NCBI GenBank assembly: GCA_030620095.1
Contig: JAUTXW010000136.1
Location: 1,488,001-1,552,000 of the forward strand
Origin: Kuschelorhynchus macadamiae
Taxonomy: Eukaryota > Arthropoda > Insecta > Coleoptera > Curculionidae
Reading direction: 5' to 3'
Length of the DNA stretch: 64,000 nt
The notes under the pieces are model-generated. The model had not been told where the DNA came from, searched no databases, and saw only the letters and a program-made list of their open reading frames with translations. Shown here one piece after another: positions 43,740 to 54,100 of this stretch (the stretch's first letter is position 1; the number at the start of each line of letters is the position of its first letter). A program made the translations under genes and the position numbers.

Positions 43740-46430
43740 AAGTTAACATTTTTCTCGCTTGCTTTTCTCTTAGATGTATGGTATGTTTAATAGGCGAAAA
43801 CTGTAAACATAGTCAATAAACAGGGTTAAGAATTTTCTGAAATCATTTTTTCTATAGATATTAAGTATCGTAACATTCGATATGGTTCTACAACTCTAAT
43901 AAGAAAACCCTACGTGCTACAACTTTCTAGTTGTCATTTTCGTATTTGGATAGGTCCATTCTATTAGATTATGATTTTCTGATTTGTGTTACAACAAAAA
44001 AAATTTTTTGTCGGCCAGTGTAATTAACACATATAACAATGCATGGATATGGTAGATTTTTGGCTTATTCCGTAATAAGAATTAGTGAAATTCAAAAGGC
44101 ATATAATTCTCCACTAAATGTTAATAACTTTTCCTAAACCGTTTTTGAGTTGCGTTTAAAAATTAGAAAAGCTCGTTTGCTTAAATGAGATTTTTTTTTT
44201 AAGTACTTACCTATTTAAAATATTAAAAATACTTGTGCAAATTTTTAAAAAATCTGAATGCGTAATGTACATGAAATATTTTATCAAAAAAAACTGCTAA
44301 AATACTTAAAAGCTTCGGAGGCTCTTAACATTCAAAAATTTTGGTAAGAGGTACCGTTTTATACATATTGGCTAATAAAATGTTCTTTAATTTCTTTCAG
44401 GAGCGTAAGCAGGAAATTCGAATTTTTAGAAAATAATTTGTATGTAACTTCCGTAAAAATTAAGATATAACCCTTAAATCTGAATTTAAAAAACACTAGA
44501 GATAGCTATAGATAATCAGAGGTGCAATTTTTTTCTCCAAAATTCTCAATTTTGTCAGATGGCATATTTGACCTGACGTGTATAGATTTACATACTTAAA
44601 AGTACACGTAGGATGTTAAATAATTTTGTGCATGTATGTAATTTTTGGGCCACTTTAATCTCGTCCTATCTTTGATATTTATTTTTTAATTTACTTGTAA
44701 TTAAAAAAAATATCAGATATTAGAATACTCATTCAAGAAAAACTTCGGTAAATGGCATCAAAAACTTCCTAATACCACAGAATCGGATACTGTGCTAATA
44801 CTTTGTGAGTTATAGTGAAATAGAGAAATTAATCTAGCCAAATGCCGAACTTTGGGTTTTTTTGTGCCCTCAGTTATCAATACCTACATCTTTTCCCTAA
44901 AAATTAATTTATCTTATTCAAATATCTTAATTTTTTCAGAATTTAAGAGAAATTAGTTTCCGAAGATTTAAAAAATTCGAATTTTCTGCCTTTCGTTTTT
45001 TTAACGAAATTCAGAAAAAAATTTTTTGCGCAACTTAGTTTTTAGGTTGATCACAAATAGGTAAAATATCCTGTTACAACACTAATGACATTATTTTCAG
45101 TTTTTTGGGCTATTTTGTACTTTTTTTAGGCAACCAGTTTGAGACATTGCCGAGAATAAAGTTATACACTAATATGTATCACTTGGATGTGTTTGGACTG
45201 TTTTCTACCTTTTTAAAACTAGCATTACTGAGTATCTTAAAAAATAGTAAAAAATTAATGAAATTGTGAATTTTGATAGTGAATAACTTAAAGTCAAAAC
45301 ACTATTAAACACGAAGCACCATAAAATATAGTGTACCAAAAATCAAAAAAAGGGCTAGTGTATTAAAATTTAGCAAATAAGTAAAGTTTTCTAAAATTTT
45401 GATGTTGTAGCTCTCAATATCCCGATTAAAAAAAAATTTAAAACTTTGTTAGACAATATCTCAAAAAAAACTTTGTTAGACAATATGTCAAAAAACGGCG
45501 TCTCTTATAAAAATGTTTGATAGGTCATAAAATATTATTTTTTATTCCCGTTAACGTCGTCCAAAACTATTAGGTATAAAATTACGCCAATAAACCTTAA
45601 ACGGAACTGTAAACATTGTATTTAAAAAACTTAAATAGTTTACAAGTGAGGTTAGAGGACTTCTGATATGTTGTTCAACACATTTCAGAGCAGCTGTACC
45701 AATTTTCATCTCAACGATATTTAATTAATTTTTACCCATCCAAGTAGCTCGGCTCATTAGAGTGATTTCTTAAATTGTTTGCCTTACTCTTTTAAATACC
45801 AGAACAAAAAAAAAGGTGGGCCTATTTTTGTTATTAGAGTAGCGCGCAAGTAGACGTTTTCAAGGATTTACTTTTTTAAGCTAAGAGTATTTTATCTTTG
45901 CTGCTTTTTGGTGGGCCAGTGGGGAGTCTAGAAATTCCATAGGGAGAGCCGCGGCCTCCCCTGGTGCCTCCTTGTCTACGTCCCTGCCTTGAAAGCCTCT
46001 GCGTACGACTTGTGTTATGTGGACCACAGTTAGAGAACCCCTGCTTTATTATTTTTGTCAGGCCATTGAAGGTATTCCCATAAAAATCGATAAACTAATC
46101 TTGTGACAGAAGTTCTTTAGATTACCTATACCCTAGGAGAAAAATTAAGGGCAATTTAATTTATGAATGCGATTTTTTTTTAATAATGAAATATTTCTTC
46201 TTATTAGAGAGGAAGTCAAAAATAAGTGTCAAAAAATGATTTTATTAAAGCAGAAATTTTGTGTACTTAGTGATCAAACAAAAAAATAGAAGACAAGGGA
46301 TTAACATCCAGGCAGGTACGATAGATGTATCAATATTTGCTAGTGTTTATAGATTTTTTTCTAAAATTTCATGTACAGTCAACATATTTATTTGACCCTT
46401 ACGCGGAAAAGTTAAAATATTTATCTCGAC
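43740..46430. other. Gene-free 3' part of the hAT-like element
   Basis: AT-rich, no open frame of note. AACTTTGTTAGACAATAT is duplicated at 45442 and 45470. At 46019-46043 GGACCACAGTTAGAGAACCC CTG is, in reverse, CAGGGGTTCTCTAACTGTGG, a classic hAT end. GC-rich sequence before it (45915-46010) includes CAGGGACGTAGACAAGG in reverse. It may be a nested solo hAT end. Confidence 0.4.
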
Positions 46431-46569
46431 CATAATATCTAGACGAGACAATGCCTTAATCTCGTCCCGTTTCGTCTCGCGGCATCACTACAAAAGAAGC
46501 CTTTCAAAGGTGCTATTATCTATCTATTATCTTTGTAATGAAACTGATTAAATTTTCTTCGATTTTAAG

Positions 46570-46926
46570 CGTTTTAGGACACACTGTATATTAGTTCTAA
46601 GGTTATAATCAGCAGCCCCTTTAAATAATTAATGCTGGTGCTAAACCCGATCCTATTGTTTCCCTAAAGGTACTGCATTATGAACAAATAACTCAAGAGA
46701 GCCTAAAAAGAAAACTTTCAACGGCGCTGTTTGTCTTCAAATTTAGTTGTTTTTGTACTCCGCGAAGTTCCTGAAATCATCATACATCTTTTATCAAATT
46801 TGGAACACACTGTAAAACCTATTATTACTTCTTAACTTATAATCGGCAGTCCATTTGAATAATTAAAACTAAAATGCTAAATCCGACCCTGTTGTTTCCC
46901 TAAAGGTACGGAATTGTAATCAATTA
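46570..46926. repeat. Direct duplication, spacing about 237 bp
   Basis: GACACACTGTA ... TTATAATC(A/G)GCAG ... TGTTTCCCTAAAGGTAC occurs at about 46572-46675 and 46808-46913. Both copies begin with an eroded mariner right end (ACACACTGTA). Confidence 0.6.
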
Positions 46927-48000
46927 ATCCTGGCAAAGACATTCAGGACTTGAGGCGGACAAATTTCGACCCTGGTGACGTGTGTAGGTGAAGTTTCGTT
47001 TCCTGTTTCCGCCACTTCTGGATCTATTTCGGGTTGTACCCATTTTTGTTTTGTTAAATTTCAACTGCTCCAGGACGCAAGGCCGTTTTTTACCTAACAA
47101 GTTATTTTCTTTTATTTTTGAAACCTGGACCGATGATTGATAAGGCGTTTTTAATGATTTAAACGATAACTGGCACTGGAAGGTATTTTAATTTTAATGG
47201 TCTGACCCTAAGAGGTTAATTTTGTGTGCGGAAACTGTTTGTGTACAGGGTGAGACAATAAAGCGTAGCAATTCAAAATTATGTTTTCTAAATGAATCCT
47301 CACGTATATTACATCTCCATCGAATGGGTGCTGATTATAAAGCTAGCCCGTGGACCACTGAATTCCATCGCGTGTGGATCTCTTCGTAGCTGTTTGTGGG
47401 GTCTATACAAAATCATTCAAGATTTATGGCCACTGTTCGAAAATATCAGAGGTACATTTGAAGCCCTGTATTTTTTTAAGGCGTTAGCATGATAAAAACT
47501 GCCAAATGTGGTCTTCTTGCAACTGCGGTGTTTTTCTTTAGTATTCTTTAATGACGGGATACAGGGTAAAGAAAAATCCTGGATGCAAATTTTCTCAATT
47601 AATTTAAATGGAACGCCCTGTATAGCGTTTTTAGGGTCTATACAGAGTCGTTCAAGATTATGGCCAGTTTTCGGAAATATTAGAGGTACATTTTACGTTA
47701 TGATACCACCTATTTTGACTAGTTATGTGAGTAAAATGAGATTTTTCAGTAGCGTTTTAATGAAAATTATCTCTATTGAAATTTTTATTTCTGTGGGATG
47801 TTGCTTCGTCAGTAAATATCACAAAAAGCTAGCAAATCTTGGCTACCTTTGAATTTGTTGTTGTGCCCAGTGACAAAAATGTAGTGGGCCTTATTTTATA
47901 ATTGAAATTAAGCTGTCAAAAATACAAATTTGAATTGTCAAGTAATGCTGGTGCTTGGTGTATTAAAAACTAAGTACAGTTTCTATTGTAAGACGCAAAG

Positions 48001-48981
48001 ATGAATTTTAATAGACAAGAAATGATCGATATGATTTACGTGTTAGAAGCAAGTGAAAAGAATTGTTTGTTAGCGACAATATATCACGAAAAGTACCATG
48101 ATAGAAGATAACCACACAGAAGCGCGTTTGAAAGGCTAGAATACACGAAAACTGATCGAGCCAAACCTGTTTTAGATGAGGAGAACGAGTTAGCGTTAAA
48201 CTTAAAAGTTGAAGACCCACATATTGGCTGAAGAAGAATTGAAACAGAAACAGATGTAAGTAAAACCATTGTTCCACGAATTCTAAAAAAATAAAAAAGT
48301 TTCACCCATATCACATTCAACTCCTTCAAGAGTTGTATCAGGATGATTATCACAGGCGACTAGATTTTTGTCACTGGGCCCAACAACAAATTCAGAGGGA
48401 GCCAAGATTTACTAACTTTGTGTTATTTACTGACGAAGTAACATTCCACAAAAATGTAAATGTCAATAGAGATAATTTTCGTTACTATGCTACTGAAAAT
48501 CCTCACTATATTTGCACAAATAGTCAAAATAGGTGGTCTCTTAATGTCTGAGGTTAAATTGTTGAACATTTTGTCCGCATTTTTTGAAGAAAGGCTTACT
48601 GTACACCGATATTTCCAGTTTTTGAGGGAAGATTTTAGAACACTATCTTACCAAATTCCTATTAACGTCCGTGATCAAATATGGTTTATGCATGACGGTG
48701 CCCCATTTCACCATACGGATGACATTGATACATTTCTTAATTAACAATTTCAAGAACGCTGGATAGGAAGAGGAGGACCGATTGCGTGGCCGCCTAGATC
48801 CCCTAACTTGACAAAAATGGAACTTTTCTTTGGGGCTTTGTTAAAAATGTAGTCTATCAAACACCTCCAAATACAAAAAAAAATATGAAGGAAGGCATCC
48901 GAAATGTAATTAATAATATTAAATTTAATATATTAAGAGATGTTATCGTATATTTTGGTCATTTCGAACATCTAATGAAGT
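48001..48981 (+). pseudogene. DUF4817-type mariner transposase, many lesions
   Basis: It begins MNFNRQEMIDMIYVLEASEK and YHEKYHDRR at 48001, then a stop and deletions in the HTH, KPVLDEENELALNLKVEDPH, QDDYHRRLDFCHWAQQQIQR, FVLFTDEVTFHKNVNVNRDN (first aspartate), YYATENPHYICTNSQNRWSL, WFMHDGAPFHHTDDID (second aspartate), GRGGPIAWPPRSPNLTKM (SPD changed to SPN and the third aspartate to E or shifted) and a broken tail ending near a stop at 48981. The expected spacing of the last two acidic positions is about 41. The first 50 codons lie in the left inverted repeat; a slightly different copy, MIDMIYVLGASERNCLL, is encoded on the minus strand at about 49225-49105. Clearly dead. Confidence 0.75.
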
Positions 48982-49833
48982 AGTGGTTGATATTTTATAA
49001 GATTTGTTACTTAGTAGTGTTTTTTATTTGTTTTTACTTTTTTTATTTTTACATTCTAATTACTTTTTCTCTCAGTTTTTGTATATTCTATATTTCCTGG
49101 CTCATCAAACCGTTGCATAATCTTTCAAAAGCGCTTCTCGTGTTTGTCTTCTATCAGGATACAACAAACAATTCCTTTCACTTGCTCCTAACACGTAAAT
49201 CATATCGATCATTTCGTAATAACCACCAGTTTTATAACTAGATCCTTGTAATACTACCATTTGTATTTGTGAAATTTTTGGATTAAATCTTTTTTTATTA
49301 GTGAAAATTTTTATTTTTTGAGGTTTTAAACTTTTTCGACCCATCCATGCTAGTATGAATAAATTTAAAAATTTGAAAGAAGAATACTTTGCAATATTTT
49401 GCAGTAATAAATTGAAATGTCTATCTCTACTATTTTCGAAAAGTGAATATAAATCTTGAACGACTCTGTATAGACCCCACAAACCCTATATTGGGTGAAT
49501 GGCCAAAAAGGGAGGAATCTGAAAATATAATAATACATAGGGCGCCTTCCATTTAAATTAATAGAGAAAATTTGCTTTCAGGATTTTTATTTACCCTGTA
49601 TATTGTTATTAAAGAATACTAAATAAAAATAACGAAGTTGAAAGAAGACCACATTTGGAAGTTTTTACTATGCTAAAGTGATTTATGATAAAGCATTAAA
49701 AAAATACAGGGCGTCAGATGTCCCTGATACTTTCGAAAAGTGGCTATAAATCTTGAACGACTCTTTATACACCCCACAAACCCTATATTGGGTGAATGGC
49801 CAAAAAGGGGGAATCCGAAAATAAAACAATATA

Positions 49834-49891
49834 CAGGGTATCCCATTTTAAAAAAAGTAAGTTTGGTTTGTGGCAAACATCCTCAACCCTG
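49834..49891. mobile_element. 58-bp TA-flanked CAGGG...CCCTG unit
   Basis: TA-CAGGGTATCCCATTTTAAAA ... CATCCTCAACCCTG-TA. It may be a minimal MITE or the overlap of two larger ends. Confidence 0.45.
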
Positions 49892-49899
49892 TATAATCG

Positions 49900-51180
49900 A
49901 AAATAATTTTTGGTTGTAGCTCTCGAATCAGCCGTACTGCTGGACGACCCAGTATATAAATTGAAAAAGCATTATTCCTCGCTGGCTTCATTTAAAGGCG
50001 TGTAATAACCCTTCGTTGAGCCACAATCCGCGATCCGTTTGAGGAACCTGTCAAAATAACAGTTATCAAATTTTGAAAGTACAAAAAATAAATGTCATTT
50101 TTGTGTTTTTAGCGTCCAACGTTCCAGAAATTCATTTAAGGGTGGGTCTAAATGGTCAAACCTCGAGAAAATTAGGAAGAAGCATGGCTATACTAAACTA
50201 TTTCCAAAGTTTCGGTGGGAGGGGGGGAGGTCCAGACTTCCTGGACCCCCCTGGCTACATGCCTGGCTAGTTTTTAAAACACTTCTCATAAAATTTTAAG
50301 TCATTTCCTTTCGTGGCTTAAGCGTATAGACTAGGTTTAATACAAGGTAATATGTTTAAGAAAGACGGAGAATGTTCTGTTCTATAACACAGCGGAGTGA
50401 AACGGAATACACTGCTTCTTATAGTGGGGTTATTCTCAAATTTCTCGGATGTCTTTAATAGGTATCAAACCTATATCTAGTATAATTATATGCAGCAAGG
50501 AGAGACTCGCATTGTGAATATATAATATACAGGGTGTCGCATTTAGAAAAACTTAACTTGATATGGTTACGCGTTTTTGACTCACCTTGTATACAAAACG
50601 GTTTCCACACACATTAGCTTATTAGCTACAACTTTTGTGTCAAACATTTTGTTCTAAATCTAATTTTTTAAAAGTTAATAATAAATAACCCCATACATAC
50701 ATAAGAAATACGCATGTACGAATGATTGCCTCCTTTTGAAATTAGACACCTTTGCAGTTTCCAGTAAAAACTAACGCAATCGATAATTTTAACCAAACAA
50801 ATATAAATATTTCAATTGATAATTAAAATTGCTTACACTACCAACAATGGGCATTCGTAGTTTTTAGTACCATGAATCACAAGCTAACAAGTGTTTTTTT
50901 TATCAGAGAACCATTACAGCAAGGAATTAGACATGACACATATCCACCTAAATAATGGTTTAAAATCTATTGTTTTCTCCCAGCCTTATCAAAGAAAGGA
51001 AAAATAAATATGGTGTTGCTTATTTTTTCGATTTAGTGCCGACTGATGACCTATCAGTTTCTATTACATTTGTACCTTAAGTAAAGTTTAATTAATTGGG
51101 AATGCATTTAACACTCACAATATATTTTGAAGTATAGATAATTTGAGATATAGGAACTTGGAAAAATTTGTGTTTTTTGA
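49900..51180. other. Mostly empty stretch with one 60-bp TA-flanked unit
   Basis: At 50530-50589, TA-CAGGGTGTCGCATTTAGAAA ... GACTCACCTTG-TA is another very short unit with mariner-type ends. GGGAGGGGGGGAGGTCCAGA at 50217-50236 is a G-rich patch. Otherwise no gene or element was recognised. Confidence 0.4.
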
Positions 51181-51184
51181 CATT

Positions 51185-54100
51185 GTAAGTGCCCCAGCTC
51201 GGTAACGGTACATCGGGGAAATATGCTTTTGTCGATTTTATCGATCGTAGATGATAAATGGGCTCTTTTTTTGATAAAACCGAGATTTCGTTAGGGCTTA
51301 TAATAAGCTAACAGTGGCGCCCGATAGGGGTACTCATTTAGAAAATCCTATTTAAAATTCAGATTGCTATGAGTGATTTTTAGGATTTCTCACCTAAAAA
51401 TATCGGACAAGTTCGTTAACGGGCAATATCGGAGCAAGGGATATCGCTTAAAAAAGAAAAAAAGGGTAAGAAATGCGGTAACTTTGAAGGCATTTTGCAG
51501 AGTCTGACTACTTTGTCAAGTTAAAAAGAGGTTTGATAGGGAACATAGAGCAGATTTGGATAGGATGCCTATTACTCAAATGCCGAGAAACCGGTCGAAA
51601 TGCAAAATATCTAAAAAAAAAAGTATCCGTCTTTTCAGTTTTCCCATATTTCTCTAGTTTCTTTCGAGAAGGGTATCCAGGGGTGGAAATTGTTTATGGG
51701 ACCCCAAATTTCCCCTGAGATATTGAAAAACCACATCGCCAAAATTACTCTCCGGTTTATACAGGGCGAGCCATTTAAACATAAAATTGCAATTTCGTTT
51801 TCATATATTTCCCTATGGTTTTTCGATTGACTGTGTAGCATATGAACGGTGGACCATAAGCAAATGAAGTTAATACCCAAAGAAACGCCTTTATTTCTTC
51901 TAGAGACTGGTGTGAAAATCAGCTCGATCAGGGTTCGGGGTGCATTTTAAGAAATGTTTGAATTCTAGCCTGCACGAATTCTGTTTGCCATTTTCTGGGT
52001 CTTCGTAAACTCGTATCGGTACCCCCAGGGATAAAAACGATTAAATATATAAAAAATTCCATCTTTCGAAGTCGAAAAATTGGGTAAAATCTAGTTTCGA
52101 TTAAAAATGCAGTATTTTTCCATTTGCGATTGAATTTAAAACTTTTTCGAGTTGGCCTGGCTCTGCCAGCTATGTAGCTTTGACTGACATGTCATAATAA
52201 GCAGTTTGTCATTGTCGCGATGTCTTTAACTTGTTTTCTTTGATATACGCAGAAGTAATTAAATTATTATTTGTTTGCTTTATACCTATGTGGTATTCGG
52301 TATTTAAGTAAGTATCGTTGATTTTACTGTATTATATAATTTAGTATATATATTATTTATATACGGGGTGTTAAAGCAATCCGGTTCAGAGTAGTGGCAT
52401 TTCCCAGTAATTTAATGTTTGACATTAACTACTGTATACGAAATCGCCGCTTTTTATAATTTCTAAATATGTTGAGGGCTGTTATGCTTATACTGACTGA
52501 TAATCATCAGTGACCATTAAACAGTTAAAACCACAATTCATTTTAAATTTGCACTGAAAATAGTCTGGGTCAAAGTCTTGCGGGATTTTTCGTGTAATGG
52601 ACACAGATCTTGGATATTTTTAAGGGGTTTACAAAGTAAAAAGTTCATATTTTGAAAATGCTCAAACCGGTAATAGTCAGATACAAAACAGGGGTAGTTG
52701 AGATAATTGTTTTGACATGAAAGAAGTCAGTGACATAGATATTGCATTTTTTCGATTACATTTTTTTCGTTTGCAATTACTTGCGAATGTAATTGAAGTT
52801 CTTATAAAGGAATTGAAGTACTTAAAAAGTAATTAAATTACTTTTTAGGAATCCAGTTACCCGTTAAGAATAGAAGTACCCCAAAAACACGAAAATCCAA
52901 TTACCAATTACTAAAAAGTTATTTAATTATCAATTGCTTTTTAGGGTCTTTAAAAATTAATTGAATTAAAGTAATTGAAGTACTACTTTGGGTACTTTGT
53001 TGACATTTTAAGTGCCCCAGCTCGGTAACGGTACATCGGGGAAATATACTTCTATGAGGTCGATCGTAGATGATAAATAGGCGTTTCTTTTGAGAAGAAC
53101 GAGATTAGGGCTTAAAATAAGCCGACAGTGGCGTCCGATAGGGGCACTCTTTTAGAAACTCCGATGATTTAAAATGCAAAATGATATGTTTTCGAGATAG
53201 AGCATTTCTTTTGGATTTCTATCTAGAAATCTCGGACAAGTTCGTTAACTAGCAATATCGGAGCACGGGATGTCGCTTAAAAAAATAAAAAAGGGGTAAA
53301 AACTGTTTCCGGCTTTTTAATTTTCCCATATTTCACTAGTTTTTTTTTGAGAAGAGTATCCAGGAGCGGAAATTGTTTATGGGACACCAAATTTCTCCCG
53401 AAGTATTGGAAAACCACATCGCCAAAATTACACTCCGGTTTATACAGGGCGAGCCATTTAAAAATAAAATTGCAATTTCGTTTTCATATATTTCCTTATG
53501 GTTTTTCGATTGACCCTGTAGCATATGAACGGTGGACCATAAGCAAATCAAGTAAATACCCAAAGAAACGCCTTTATTTTTTCTAGAGGCTGGTGTGAAA
53601 ATCAGTTCGATCAGGGTTAGGTGTGAATTTTAAGAAATGTTTGAATTCTAGGATGCACGAATTCTGTTTGCCATTTTCTGGGTCTTCGTAAACTCGTATC
53701 AGTACCTCCAGGGATAAAAACGATTAAATATATAAAAAATTCCATCTTTCGAAGTCAGAAAATTGGATAAAAACTAGTTTCGATTAAAAATGCAGTATTT
53801 TTCAATTTGCGATTGAATTTACCATTTTTTCAAGTTGGCCTGGCTCTGCCAGCTGTGTAGCTTTGACTGACATGTCATAATAAGCAGTTTGTCATTGTCG
53901 CGATGTCTTTAACTTGTTTTCTTTGATATACGCTGAAGTAATTAAATTATTATTTGTTTGCTTTATACCTATGTGGTATTCGGTATTTAAAGTATCGTTG
54001 ATTTTACTGTATTATATAATTTAGTGTATATATTATTTATATACGGGGTGTTAAAGCAATCCGGTTCAGAGTAGTGGCATTTCCCAGTAATTTAATGTTT

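Larger units (their letters stand above)
42120..46490 (+). mobile_element. hAT-like element, about 4.4 kb
   Basis: The ends read TAGTGATGCCGCGAGACGAG on the left and the same on the right in reverse (AAACGGGACGAG follows). Flanking octamers AAAAAGAT (42112-42119) and CAAAAGAA (46491-46498) share six of eight bases, consistent with a decayed 8-bp hAT target duplication. TAGTGATG is also the end motif of the hAT at 32206-33616. The left quarter encodes a broken protein (42495-43722). The remaining 2.7 kb is AT-rich and non-coding. Confidence 0.75.
47246..49891 (+). mobile_element. Mariner-like element with long, modular inverted repeats
   Basis: Arms of about 700 bp align at 47388-48150 and 49105-49806. 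Each arm holds two copies of a module with (C)ATTCAAGATTTATGGCCAC and a TA-bounded CAGGG...CCCTG unit between them (47572-47620 on the left, decayed near 49536-49598 on the right). The outer limits are less clear. TA-CAGGGTGAGACAATAA at 47246 and TCAACCCTG-TA at 49891 are the best candidates. The inner end of both arms includes the start of the transposase gene. Confidence 0.65.
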
